From Nonomuraea typhae (GTDB taxonomy: Bacteria > Actinomycetota > Actinomycetes > Streptosporangiales > Streptosporangiaceae): DNA of 64,000 bases. The notes below the pieces were generated by a model, which worked only from the letters and a program-made list of their open reading frames with translations, was not told the DNA's origin and made no database searches. Location of the stretch: NCBI RefSeq assembly GCF_009760925.1, contig NZ_VRLV01000021.1, forward strand, positions 1-64,000. Reading direction: 5' to 3'. Below are positions 24,944 through 34,322 of this stretch, piece by piece; within the stretch, counting starts at the first letter, position 1, and every line of letters starts with the position of its first letter. Position numbers and translations under genes: made by a program.

Positions 24944-27900
24944 ATGCGCGTTTTATTTCTGGGGCCGGTTGAAGTCCAGGGGGACACCGACAAGGTGAAC
25001 CTCGGCGGCGCCAAGCTCAAGGCACTGCTGGCCGCGTTGACACTCCTGCCCAGACAGGTCGTGTCCATCGAGCGGCTCATCGACCTGATCTGGGACGAAT
25101 CACCGCCCAGATCAGCTACGGCACTGGTGCACACCTACGTTTCGTCGCTGCGCAGGGAGTTCGCCTCCATCGGCAGGCAGGCCGTACTCCTGACTCGTTC
25201 ACCTGGCTATCTCCTGGACATCGAACCGGACGAGAGCGACCTTGAAGTTCACGGGCAGTACCTCGGCCTGGCCAGGCAATCCGAGCGGCTCAACGACTAC
25301 GCCGAGGCCGTACAGCATTATGAGCAGGCGCTCGGGCTGTGGCGTGGCCCCGCGTTCGGGGGAGTCGACGCCAAGTTCGCCCGGGCCAGGGCCATCGCAC
25401 TGGAAGAGGACCTCTTGACTGTCGAGGAGGGGCTCGCACGATGTGACCTCGCCCTCGGCAGGCCCTCGGAGGGCGCCGCGCGCTTGGCCAGGTTGACCGC
25501 CGAGCATCCGCTACGTGAGGAGGCCCGGGCCCTGTTGATGCGCGCGTTGTACGAGAGCGGCCGTCCGGCCGACGCCCTCGCGGCCTATCGGGACGGTCGT
25601 CGGCACCTACTGGACGAGCTGGGGGTCGAACCCGGCGAGAAGCTCAGGGAGCTGCACGGGCGCATACTCAGCGGGACACTCGATCCGCTTGCGCCCGCCG
25701 CCCGTGTCACGGCCAAGGCAAGAAGTGTCCACAGCACAGGGCAGGGTACGGCGGTGCTGGACCAGTACGCGGTCCCCCGGCACCTTCCTCCTGACATCGG
25801 CGACTTCATCGGGCGGACGGAACAGTTGGACAGCCTGCGCCGGCTCACCGAGCGTGCTGCCGGGGCCTGTCTTACGGCGACGCCCACCGTGGTGATTTCG
25901 GGGTTCGGCGGAGTGGGGAAGTCGGCGCTGGCCGTACACGCGGCTCATTTGCTGCGCGGGAACTACGCCGACGGCCAGCTCTTCGCCGACCTGCGCGGCG
26001 TGGATCAGGACCTCGGCGTCCGGCACGTCCTCGGCCGGTTCCTCAGCGCGCTCGGCGTGCACCGAGCTGAGCAGCCGGACACCTCGGAAGACCGCGTCGA
26101 GCTCTATCGGCGGAGGGTCGCCGGCAAGAGCCTGGTGATCGTGCTGGACAACGTCAGCAGCGAACATCAGGTCCGCAAGTTGTTACCCGGCTCGCCCGGC
26201 TGGCTGGTCATCATCACGAGCCGGTCCAGGTTGACGGGGCTTGAGGGCGCCGAACTGGTCGAGCTGGATTACTTCTCCGTCGATTCCTCATTGGAGATGA
26301 TCAGTAAGATCATCGGCGCGGAACGGCTGGCCGCCGACCCCGTGGCCGCGGCGACCATCGCGCAGTTGTGCGGAGGCATTCCGCTGGCGCTCCGCGCGGC
26401 GGCCGCCAAGTTGCTGGCCAGGCCGCACTGGCCGTTGCAGGCGCTGGCGACCAGGCTGTCCGACGAGCGGCGCAGGCTGGCCGAACTGGCGGTGGGAGAC
26501 CTGGCGATCACCTCGAGCCTTGGGCTCAACTACGCCGAGCTCGACGACCTGCACCGGCGCGCTTTCCACCTGCTCACGCTGCTTGACCTGCCGGACTTCG
26601 GATCCTGGCTCGCGGCGCCGTTGCTCGACGTGCCGCTCGACGACGCGGAGGACGTCGTCGAGCACCTGGTCGACCTGCGGCTGCTGGACGTGGCGGGTGT
26701 CGACGCGATCGGGCGGGTCCGCTACCGCTTTCACGATCTTGTGCAGCTCTACGGGGCCGAGCAGGCCCGGCACGAACCGATGCACGAAGCTTTACACCGC
26801 ATGCTGAACACCTGGAGGGCGCTGGTCGAGGTCGGCGCCGGCCAGATGCCCCGGGTGACTCTTGGACTACGGCGTCTACCGGCCGCGAAGGCCGAGCTCG
26901 ATTCCCGGCTGCGCGATGAGGTGGAGGGAAACCCGAGCGGCTGGTTCAAGTCGGAGACGGCCGCGGTGGTCAGGGCCGTCGAGCGCGCCCACGAGCTGGG
27001 GGCCGACGGGATGACCATGCTGCTGATCGCCTCGTTGTTGTCCTCACCGTTCGCGGTACGCAACGAGTTCGACAGCTGGCAGCGGACACTCGATGTGGCT
27101 CTCTCGGCGGCCAAGAACTCGACCGATCCCGGATATGAGGCGATGATCCTCGCGGGCCTTGGCCAGCTCTACTACGAGAAGGACGAGTTCGCCGAGGCGA
27201 TGCGCCACTACCGGCAGGCGTGGCGGCAGGCCGAGGCGGTCGGGGACGCGGCCACCCAGGCGGTCGCCCTGGTCGGACTCGGTGCGGTGCACCGGGATCT
27301 CGGCGAGCTCGACCAAGCCGTCGAGGAGTTGAGCGCGGCAGCCGCGTTCGCCGAACAGGCCGGTGATCGCGATACGGCTGCCGCCGCGCTCTACGGTCTG
27401 GCCGCGATCAGCCGGGACACCGGTGACGTGGCCGCCGCGGCCACCTCGCTCGAGACGTGTATGAGGCTCTATCAAGAGCTTGGCGACAAACGTGGCGAGG
27501 CGCTTTCCCTGCGTGGTCTCAGCCTCTGTCATCGAGCGAGGGGCGAGGCCGAGCAGGCCGCTGAGCTGAGCCGTTGCGCGGAGCTGATCCTTGACGAAGC
27601 CGGTGACCCGCTGGGCGCCGGGTACGCTCGCCAGTCGCGCGCCAAGGCCATGATCCGGTCGGGACGTACCGCTGAGGCGTCGGAGTTGCTCGACTCGTGC
27701 ATGCGCGTCTTCACCGAGCAGCGCGACCGGTTCGGGCTCGCGCTGGCCACCAGGACGTTGGGTGAACTGGCGCTGGCGCGAGGGGATGACGTGTCGGCGC
27801 GCGAGCTGCTCTCCGACGCGCTCAGCCTGTGGAGTGAGCTGGGGCTTCCGCTCTGGCAGGCCCGTACGCTCCGCGACCTCGCCGCCGCGGGGGCGATCTC

Positions 27901-28030
27901 GGACGCGGAGGCCGCCGGACGCCACTGGAGCAGGGCGATCTCGATGTTCACCGCTCTCGGGGCCAGGGAGGCGGTCGAACTCGCGCGGATAGATCCGCGG
28001 GCCTGGCTGGATCACGTACGGTTGCCGTAG
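24944..28030 (+). CDS. AfsR/SARP-type giant regulator: BTAD, NB-ARC and TPR domains
   Basis: 1028 residues. The N-terminal OmpR-like DNA-binding domain (MRVLFLGPVEVQG..., about 1-95) and the bacterial transcriptional activation domain (about 100-245; VHGQYLGLARQSERL, LREEARALLMRALYESGR) are classic SARP. An AAA/NB-ARC ATPase follows (FIGRTEQL near 288; Walker A GFGGVGKS at 320-327; Walker B LVIVLDN near 397). From about residue 730 come TPR repeats. The ATG at 24944 has GGGGGG upstream; an earlier in-frame start at 24803 is less likely. Such regulators activate secondary-metabolite or development genes, but no biosynthetic cluster is in view. Confidence 0.93.
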   Translation: MRVLFLGPVEVQGDTDKVNLGGAKLKALLAALTLLPRQVVSIERLIDLIWDESPPRSATALVHTYVSSLRREFASIGRQAVLLTRSPGYLLDIEPDESDLEVHGQYLGLARQSERLNDYAEAVQHYEQALGLWRGPAFGGVDAKFARARAIALEEDLLTVEEGLARCDLALGRPSEGAARLARLTAEHPLREEARALLMRALYESGRPADALAAYRDGRRHLLDELGVEPGEKLRELHGRILSGTLDPLAPAARVTAKARSVHSTGQGTAVLDQYAVPRHLPPDIGDFIGRTEQLDSLRRLTERAAGACLTATPTVVISGFGGVGKSALAVHAAHLLRGNYADGQLFADLRGVDQDLGVRHVLGRFLSALGVHRAEQPDTSEDRVELYRRRVAGKSLVIVLDNVSSEHQVRKLLPGSPGWLVIITSRSRLTGLEGAELVELDYFSVDSSLEMISKIIGAERLAADPVAAATIAQLCGGIPLALRAAAAKLLARPHWPLQALATRLSDERRRLAELAVGDLAITSSLGLNYAELDDLHRRAFHLLTLLDLPDFGSWLAAPLLDVPLDDAEDVVEHLVDLRLLDVAGVDAIGRVRYRFHDLVQLYGAEQARHEPMHEALHRMLNTWRALVEVGAGQMPRVTLGLRRLPAAKAELDSRLRDEVEGNPSGWFKSETAAVVRAVERAHELGADGMTMLLIASLLSSPFAVRNEFDSWQRTLDVALSAAKNSTDPGYEAMILAGLGQLYYEKDEFAEAMRHYRQAWRQAEAVGDAATQAVALVGLGAVHRDLGELDQAVEELSAAAAFAEQAGDRDTAAAALYGLAAISRDTGDVAAAATSLETCMRLYQELGDKRGEALSLRGLSLCHRARGEAEQAAELSRCAELILDEAGDPLGAGYARQSRAKAMIRSGRTAEASELLDSCMRVFTEQRDRFGLALATRTLGELALARGDDVSARELLSDALSLWSELGLPLWQARTLRDLAAAGAISDAEAAGRHWSRAISMFTALGAREAVELARIDPRAWLDHVRLP

Positions 28031-28037
28031 TCGTAGA

Positions 28038-28071
28038 GGAGCTCCTGGCGAGTGCGACCGCCAGGAGCTCC
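28038..28071. terminator. Bidirectional terminator between convergent genes
   Basis: A perfect 13-bp inverted repeat (GGAGCTCCTGGCG and complement) with an 8-nt loop, midway between the AfsR-like stop (28030) and the wall-hydrolase stop (28084). Confidence 0.8.
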
Positions 28072-28083
28072 GACCGGGTGGGG

Positions 28084-29517
28084 TTAGGCGAGTTTGTAGT
28101 TTCGGCTGGTGAAGCCGGTGGCGATGATCGCGTCGGCGTTCCACGGCATGGCGGCGAAGCCTGCGCCGTTGTGCCACGCCTTGACTTCGCCGCCGGGCAG
28201 GACGGTGGTGAGTTCGGCCTTGCCGTCGCCGTCCAGGTCACCGAACTGCACGTTGTCCTTGGTGAACCCGGTGGCGATGATCGCGTCGGCGTTCCACGGC
28301 ATGGCGGCGAAGCCTGCGCCGTTGTGCCACGCCTTGACTTCGCCGCCGGGCAGGACGGTGGTGAGTTCGGCCTTGCCGTCGCCGTCGAGGTCGGCGAACT
28401 GCACGTTGTCCTTGGTGAAGCCGGTGGCGATGATCGCGTCGGCGTTCCATGGCATGGCGGCGAATCCGGCCCCGTTGTGCCACGCCTTGACCTCGCCGCT
28501 GGGCAGGACCTGAATGATCTCAGCCTTCCGGTCGCCGTCGAGGTCGGCGAACTGGACGTTGTCCTTGGTGAAGCCGGTGGCGATGATCGCATCCGCATCC
28601 CACGGCATGGCCGCGAAACCGGCGCCGTTACGCCACGCCTTGACCTCGCCACTCGGCAAGACCGTGATGAGCTCCTTATCGCCGTCACCGTCGAGGTCGG
28701 CGAACTTCACATTGTCCTCGGCGAACCCGGTGCCGACGATCGCATCCGCATCCCACGGCATCGCCGCGAAACCGGCGCCGTTACGCCACGCCTTCACCTC
28801 GCCACTCGGCAGAACCGTGATGAAGTCAGCCTTACCATCACCCGACAACGACGACCCGGCCGCGATCGGGGTGTTGAAGCGGTACAGGTTCCAGTTGCGC
28901 ATCAGGGAGATGACCTTGTTGGCGTACTGCGGGTCGGTCGCGTAGTGGGCGCCGATCTTCCGGATGAACTCATCCGGATCGTTCAGATGCTGGAAGGCCG
29001 GCGCGTAGACCGGATTGCTGTTCAGCAGCCTTCCGTAGTCTCGGAACGAGTCCCGCATCGAGGCGTACACCCGGAAGTACGCGTCCACCGTGTGGCAGGT
29101 GGGCGTGCATTCCGTGGTCGAGTACTTGTGGCAGCCGATCGCGATCGGGCCCGGGGCGCCTGGGCTCGTACATTTGAATCCGAAATAGTTCTTGTCGTTC
29201 ACCGATAATGTGCTGCGACCCCAGTTGGATTCCAGGATCGCCTGCCCCGTGGCCACCGAGGCGGGGACACGGAATTCAGCTTGGACCGCTTGGGCTGCGG
29301 GTCCTGCGGCGTTGATGAATTCCTCCTGGTAGGCGGCCAGGCTCCGCTGCGTGGAGGAAAGCGCCGCTTCTCGGTTCTTTTGCTGGGTCGACTGGTCGAC
29401 GGGCGGCAGTCCGTCAGGTGACCTTTCCGCCTGCGCGGAGCCCGTGAACAAGGCTCCGGTGAACAAGGCGATCAGGGCGACGGCGCCGGCCTTCTTCGCC
29501 ATTTTGGCGCTGTTCAT
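28084..29517 (-). CDS. Secreted glucosaminidase (GH73-like) with five FG-GAP/VCBS repeats
   Basis: 477 residues: signal peptide 1-30 (ending GSAQA), then a glucosaminidase domain (about 60-215). Its candidate catalytic Glu96 is in GQAILESNWGRS, with NYFGFKC, YFRVYASMRDSFRDY and PVYAPAF as in FlgJ/LytG-like enzymes that cut peptidoglycan glycan strands. From residue 235 five 51-residue repeats follow (GEVKAWHNGAGFAAMPW...; each with a calcium-loop-like DLDGDGKAE), ending NYKLA. They probably form a beta-propeller for wall or polymer binding. GAGGAG precedes the ATG. The repeats are almost identical to those of the next gene. Confidence 0.87.
   Translation of the reverse strand: MNSAKMAKKAGAVALIALFTGALFTGSAQAERSPDGLPPVDQSTQQKNREAALSSTQRSLAAYQEEFINAAGPAAQAVQAEFRVPASVATGQAILESNWGRSTLSVNDKNYFGFKCTSPGAPGPIAIGCHKYSTTECTPTCHTVDAYFRVYASMRDSFRDYGRLLNSNPVYAPAFQHLNDPDEFIRKIGAHYATDPQYANKVISLMRNWNLYRFNTPIAAGSSLSGDGKADFITVLPSGEVKAWRNGAGFAAMPWDADAIVGTGFAEDNVKFADLDGDGDKELITVLPSGEVKAWRNGAGFAAMPWDADAIIATGFTKDNVQFADLDGDRKAEIIQVLPSGEVKAWHNGAGFAAMPWNADAIIATGFTKDNVQFADLDGDGKAELTTVLPGGEVKAWHNGAGFAAMPWNADAIIATGFTKDNVQFGDLDGDGKAELTTVLPGGEVKAWHNGAGFAAMPWNADAIIATGFTSRNYKLA
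28087..28815 (-). repeat. 153-bp coding repeats, array 1 (five copies, last one short)
   Basis: Each unit encodes 51 residues; the GCGATGATCGCG segment at 28121 returns at 28274, exactly 153 bp later. Neighbouring units differ by few bases. The whole 3' part corresponds to array 2 at 29540-30115. Confidence 0.9.
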
Positions 29518-29536
29518 GGTTTTCTCCTCGATGCAG

Positions 29537-30724
29537 TCAGGCGAGTTTGTAGTTTCGGCTGGTGAAGCCGGTGGCGATGATCGCGTCGGCGTTCCACGGC
29601 ATGGCCGCGAAGCCTGCGCCGTTGTGCCACGCCTTGACTTCGCCGCCGGGCAGGACGGTGGTGAGTTCGGCCTTGCCGTCGCCGTCCAGGTCACCGAACT
29701 GCACGTTGTCCTTGGTGAAGCCGGTGGCGATGATCGCGTCGGCGTTCCACGGCATGGCGGCGAAGCCTGCGCCGTTGTACCACGCCTTGACTTCGCCGCC
29801 GGGCAAGACGGTGGTGAGTTCGGCCTTGCCGTCGCCGTCCAGATCGGCGAACTGCACGTTGTCCTTGGTGAACCCGGTGGCGATGATCGCATCCGCATTC
29901 CACGGCATGGCGGCGAATCCTGCGCCGTTGTGCCACGCCTTCACCTCGCCACTGGGCAAGACCTGAATGATCTCAGCCTTCCGGTCGCCGTCGAGGTCGG
30001 CGAACTGGACGTTGTCCTTGGTGAAGCCGGTGGCGATGATCGCATCCGCATCCCACGGCATGGCCGCGAAACCGGCGCCGTTACGCCACGCCTTCACCTC
30101 ACCACTCGGCAGAACCGTGATGAAGTCAGCCTTACCGTCACCCGACAACGACGACCCGGCCGCCGCGTCCTCGGCGATGTTGTTGTAGCGGATCGGGGTG
30201 TACGTGTTGGCGGTCGCCGCGCTCCACGTCCGCTCCGTGGTCGGAGCGCCGTTGGGGCCCGCCTGCTCGCGGACGACCGGCTTCGTCTTCGCGGCGTCCG
30301 CCCAGCGCAGGAAGAGCGCGACGTGGTCGCCCGGCCGGTTGAGTGCGTCGCCTGGACGGAGGTCGCTGCGGGGGATCTCGTGGGTGACCTGGTAGAGGGT
30401 GGCGGTGGTGTAGGAGTGGCGCAGGCCCCACGCCATGGAGACGTAGCCCGAACAATCTGTCCGGTATTCGCCGTACTGGTTTCCGTGGCAAGCCGATTGG
30501 CTGTACGGCACTCGCGCGTCGATCCAGGTCTGCGCCCGCACCAGGGCTTCGCTCCGCGAAGTCGTCCTGTTCGCCGCATAGGTTGCGCAGTTGAACATTA
30601 AACTGACTTCGGGCGAGGGTGAGGGCGTGGGTTTGGCACTTGCGGACGCCGTGGTCGCGGCGGTGCCGGCCAGCGTGGTGGCGGTAGCCGCTACAAACAG
30701 GCAGAGCTTGGTGAAGGATTTCAT
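29537..30724 (-). CDS. Secreted NlpC/P60-like cysteine hydrolase with four FG-GAP/VCBS repeats
   Basis: 395 residues with a signal peptide (MKSFTKLCLFVAATATTLAG..., cleavage near ASA-KP). The catalytic part (about 45-180) shows RTDCSGYVSMAWGL with Cys91 and RPGDHVALFLRW with His134, the Cys-His layout of NlpC/P60 peptidoglycan amidases. From about residue 204 come four 51-residue repeats identical in design and nearly in DNA to those of the glucosaminidase gene, with the same NYKLA end. GAGGAG precedes the ATG. It lies 19 bp upstream of the glucosaminidase gene, probably one operon. Confidence 0.83.
   Translation of the reverse strand: MKSFTKLCLFVAATATTLAGTAATTASASAKPTPSPSPEVSLMFNCATYAANRTTSRSEALVRAQTWIDARVPYSQSACHGNQYGEYRTDCSGYVSMAWGLRHSYTTATLYQVTHEIPRSDLRPGDALNRPGDHVALFLRWADAAKTKPVVREQAGPNGAPTTERTWSAATANTYTPIRYNNIAEDAAAGSSLSGDGKADFITVLPSGEVKAWRNGAGFAAMPWDADAIIATGFTKDNVQFADLDGDRKAEIIQVLPSGEVKAWHNGAGFAAMPWNADAIIATGFTKDNVQFADLDGDGKAELTTVLPGGEVKAWYNGAGFAAMPWNADAIIATGFTKDNVQFGDLDGDGKAELTTVLPGGEVKAWHNGAGFAAMPWNADAIIATGFTSRNYKLA
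29540..30115 (-). repeat. 153-bp coding repeats, array 2 (four copies, last one short)
   Basis: Same unit as array 1. Units correspond one to one at near base-for-base identity while the flanking catalytic domains are unrelated, so the arrays were copied or homogenised recently. Confidence 0.9.
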
Positions 30725-30890
30725 GCTCGTCTCCTCATGTGATCAGAGCCGCAAGGCACTTCGCACCTTGTCGTTTCGGGTGGTTTCACCGTCACGACAA
30801 GGTTTGCGCGGGCCGCTGCAAAGCACCTGCAACCTGGCTATAGGGAGGCGAGTCCCGCCTAGAGGCCGCCTATAGGCCCCGGCTCAGGAA

Positions 30891-31382
30891 TTGGCGGTAG
30901 AAGTCGAGCTTGATTGGAGAGGACGGTTCGCGCACCGCCGTACCCACCTTTATGCGGTACGCCTGCGCGCCGAGCAGGAGCGCAGCACCAGGCGCGCCGT
31001 CGCGGCCGAACGCGCCCGCATCGCCCGCGACCTGCACGACCTGATCACCCACCACGTCAGCGTCATCGCCATGCGGTCCCGCTCCACCGCCGAGACCCTG
31101 CCCGGCGAACCGGGCCTGGCCGTCATCGGAACCTCGGCCGACACCGCCCTGACCGAGATGCGGAGGATGGTCGGCCTGCTGACCGACGAGCACGACGGCC
31201 CGCAACCGTCGCCGGCGCACCTCGACATCCCTTTGACCGCCGGCGGGGGCCGGATGGAGATCACCGTACCCGGCAGCCTCCACACGCCGGACGCCTTCCA
31301 GATCGCTGCTTACCGCATCATCCAGGAGGCGCTCACCAACGTCCTCAAGCACGTCGGCGCCCTCACCTGGCAGGAACCATGA
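30891..31382 (+). pseudogene. Two-component histidine kinase remnant (HisKA_3 type)
   Basis: The fragment has the dimerisation/phosphoacceptor helix AERARIARDLHDLITHHVSV (H-box) and the beginning of the ATPase domain (AYRIIQEALTNVLKH, N-box). The sensor and membrane helices are missing before it, and the G-boxes are missing after it, where the sequence passes straight to TWQEP and the response-regulator start. An internal deletion removed roughly 80 residues. Confidence 0.75.
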
Positions 31383-31849
31383 CCCCGATCCGGCTGCTGA
31401 TCGCCGACGACCAGGAACCCATCCGCGCCACCCTCACCCGCCGCCCCGGCTTCACCGTGGTCGGCGAGGCCCCGCTGACGGCGAGCGAGCCGTCGCTGCC
31501 ACCCTCAGCCTGCGCCCCGACGTCGTCCTTATGGACGTGCGCATATCCGGCCTCACCGGCGTCGAGGCCACGCGCCGCATCGTGAGTGCCTGGCCACACC
31601 CCGAGCGTGCTCATCCTGAACACCCCCGACCAGCTTGCCGAAGCCGTCCGCGTGGTCGCCGCGGGTGAGTCCAGGCCGGCTCCCACCGTCACGCGGCGCC
31701 TCATCGCCGCCTTCGCCGCGACCCCTGGGCCCGCGCCCGAGGCACTCGCCGCCCTCACCGAACGTGAACTCGACGCTCTGAAGCTGCCGGCGCGCGAGCT
31801 GTCCAACGCTGAGATCGCCCAGGCGCTCAATCTCACGCAGACCGGGTGA
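31379..31849 (+). pseudogene. NarL/FixJ-type response regulator, frameshifted
   Basis: The start MTPIRLLIADDQEPIRATL is receiver-like. The phosphoacceptor part (LRPDVVLMDVRISGLTGVEA) is in another frame from about 31480, and VLILNTPDQLAEAVRVVAAGES with the LuxR HTH (LTERELDALKL, LSNAEIAQALNL) in yet another. The gene ends prematurely at TQTG. At least two frameshifts plus the damaged kinase show that the whole system is dead. Confidence 0.8.
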
Positions 31850-32421
31850 AAGGGCCGAGCTATGCCTGCGAAACCGCCATGTTCGCCCTTCGTGCTCGCT
31901 TGATTACTGATAGAGAAGTGGTTGAGCCGGCTGTTCGAGGACGGTGCCGGTTTCGTGGGGGAGTACGGGCGTCTGGGATGGAGTCTGCCGTTCTTTGATG
32001 CCCGTACTCGCCCCGATCGCATAGATCCGCCGCACGGGCAGACAGCAGGACCGCAGGGGGCGCCTGTTCGAGGTCGGCCAGGTCGATGTCGAGGCGGGCT
32101 GGCTCGAGTACGGCGGCGCAGCAGTCCAGCAGCATGGTGCGGCCGCCGTCGAAGCGCTGCAGAGGGCGGTCGCCTCCATCCGGGACTGCCCACCAGGTCC
32201 GACGCCTGCCCGTCATCGACGGACACGACCTGATCGGCATCGTCGCCCTGACCGAGGTCACCCAAGGCCGTCCCCGACACCCCCGCGGGCGACCCGCTGA
32301 TTGACCTGCACCCACTCCGCCAGGTCGGCGAGCCCCTCGGCCAGCGGCTCGCTACGCCCGCGACCGAGACGACCTTGACGATGCCTTAAGTGCATGGCTC
32401 ATGGCGACGCGTCAGCGGTGG
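31850..32421. other. Gene-poor stretch with a CBS-domain relic
   Basis: At about 32190-32262 the plus strand encodes VRRLPVIDGHDLIGIVAL, a clear piece of a CBS domain, without the rest of a protein. The other 450 bp contain no gene that I can support. The region continues the decay seen in the adjacent two-component genes. Confidence 0.45.
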
Positions 32422-33030
32422 CTATGTCCCAGAGGGCACTCGCACGAACCGCCACTGCTGATTGGGGCCGGTCCAGCACCTTGCTTGGATGACGTCGGCG
32501 CCGTGCGCGATGCTGAGATGGGCGACGTCGAGACACATGTTGCTCACGTGGCTGGGCCGGATCTCGACCAGACGTCCTATCGCTGGGACGCGCTGGCCTC
32601 TGAACATCTCGGTACTTCCCCGGAAGGTCCAGGCTTGGTTGGAACGGCGAGTACAGCTTCCAGCTTGCAGGACATTTGCCAGATGGGCCCGGCTGAAGTG
32701 CGCGACATCCATGCATGTAGTGCTTTCTGTGTGCCTGGGCCGGACTTCGAACCGATTGGCACCCAGTGACACGATGCTCCAGTGCTGGTTTCGATTGCGG
32801 GGCGTGCAGCGAGCTTGGATGATGTCGGCACCATGCGCTTGGCTGGCATGGGCTACATCCAGGCACATGAAGCCCCTGGCGTGATCGGGCCGGATGGTGA
32901 AGAAGCGGTTTATGCCTGGTATGACTGGTGCCGCATACGCGGGTGCCGTCAGGCCGCTGGCGAGGGTGAGGAGAGCTGTGCCAGTGATTGCCGCAGCGCG
33001 AAAGCTTTGACGTTTCTTGATATTTCGCAT
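32422..33030 (-). CDS. Secreted ricin-type beta-trefoil lectin
   Basis: 202 residues: twin-basic signal peptide (MRNIKKRQSFRAAAITGTAL..., ending AYA), then three trefoil lobes. Each lobe has a MCLDVAH-like strand and a QxW-like end: NQHWSIV, NQAWTF and NQQWRFV. Repeated cysteines in each lobe would form the usual disulfides. Such lectins bind galactose/xylan-type sugars outside the cell. GGGGG precedes the ATG at 33030; the longer open frame upstream lacks a signal-like start. A single gene, no catalytic domain attached. Confidence 0.87.
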   Translation of the reverse strand: MRNIKKRQSFRAAAITGTALLTLASGLTAPAYAAPVIPGINRFFTIRPDHARGFMCLDVAHASQAHGADIIQARCTPRNRNQHWSIVSLGANRFEVRPRHTESTTCMDVAHFSRAHLANVLQAGSCTRRSNQAWTFRGSTEMFRGQRVPAIGRLVEIRPSHVSNMCLDVAHLSIAHGADVIQARCWTGPNQQWRFVRVPSGT

Positions 33031-33431
33031 GATATCCCCCGGGTTGTGAAGCATGCACGACTGCATGGCCTTTTGTGACGGGTTGTGATTATCTGCGATT
33101 ACGCCGTTACGCGACGAGGTGGCGCCGCTCGGCTGGTTGAGATATGAGAACGCGTGCTGACTGCGTCCGAAGATGGCCGGCACGTCGATGTGCGGCAGAG
33201 TGGGCACCTATACATGCGATAGGCAAGAGATGCTGAGCATCACTTATGGGCCCCTAAATCCAATCCTACGACGCCCGGTCATAAATGAGAAGTGGCGTTG
33301 TCGCAGCTCAGCGTCATGCGAAGTCGGGGCCGGGCTCTATCGGATCATGCGTGCCACGGACGTCGAGTATCGCGCGCCAACTGTGGCATCTGAGGGCCGC
33401 CGAGGCGATCCGCCTGATGAAAGCGGCATAA
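33031..33431. other. Intergenic, nothing recognised
   Basis: Low coding quality on both strands. The final part (about 33350-33430) encodes RAAEAIRLMKAA before an in-frame stop at 33429, possibly degraded coding sequence in front of the methyltransferase remnant. Confidence 0.3.
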
Positions 33432-34322
33432 GCAGCGTCCAAAACGCTGAGCCGCCTCGTCGTGCCGTGCGAAGGCCGCGACGGCAAGGCAGCTCGGCCG
33501 GTCAGCATGCCGAAGCGGACCAGCACGACCCGGAACGAGGACGGCATCGCCTTTCCACCGGATACGCAACCAGGCGTGCTCCCTGCGTTCCTGTCGCTGA
33601 TGCGCTCGGGCCGGCCGCGCAACACCAGCCCGGCCACGGGCCCGCTGGCCACCCTCGTCGCGGACGGCTCCAACCAGGGGCTCGCCACTGACCCGGCCCT
33701 CGCGGACGGCATGCTGCCCCTGGTGTTCCCGCTCCGGGGCGGTGGAGACGAGTTCAAGTCGAGGCCCGCGTTCGAGGACCCCGCGCACGCGGTCACGGCC
33801 GGCGGTCTTCACCACGGGCTCGGCGTCCCTCCCGGCTGGCAGCCGCCGCCGGCGCTGCTCATGCGCAACAACGGCAGCCGGGGCGACGGGCGTGAACACG
33901 TCACCCCGACCAACGAGCACATGCGTACGGTCACTACAACCAGGCACCAGTCGCTCGTCACCGCGCCGCCCGGCCTGCCCCTGCCCGAAACGCTGCTCAT
34001 GGCGTACCACGGCAACGGCCGCACGCAGAGCGTGCATGAGCCCCTGAGGACGATTCCGACCCTCGACCGGTGGGCGCTGCTCACCCCGGACAGCCAGATC
34101 GACGTGTCATCCATCCTGTTCCGGATGCTCCGGATCCCGGAGCTCCAGCGCACCCAGTCGTTCCCGGACCGGGATGTGTTCGATGCCGACACCGCGCGCG
34201 ACAAGGTTAAGGTGATCGGCAACGCGGTCCCGCCGCCCATGGCCGAGATCCTGACCTACGCGCTGATCGAGGCATTCCTCGGCATCGAACTGTCCCGCTT
34301 CGAGTACGACCTCGCCGCTTGA
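33432..34322 (+). pseudogene. C5 cytosine DNA methyltransferase, 3' part only
   Basis: The frame carries the repeated target-recognition pattern of actinomycete Dcm-like enzymes (VPCEGRDGKAARPVSMP, ALLMRNNGSRGDGREHVTP, TLLMAYHGNGRTQSVHEP). It also has the C-terminal motifs IX (RMLRIPELQRTQSFP) and X (DKVKVIGNAVPPPMAE). Motifs I (FxGxG), IV (PC) and VI (ENV) lie in the missing 5' part; an in-frame TAA at 33429 closes it. The DNA-modifying activity must be lost. Confidence 0.75.

Noticed and set aside
28084..28850. Possible CRISPR array because of regular repeats
   Set aside because: The 153-bp period has no spacers; the repeats are in-frame protein-coding units in secreted hydrolases.
32462..32884. 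Plus-strand frame of about 140 codons over the lectin gene
   Set aside because: The minus strand encodes three QxW trefoil lobes with a signal peptide; this frame is their shadow.
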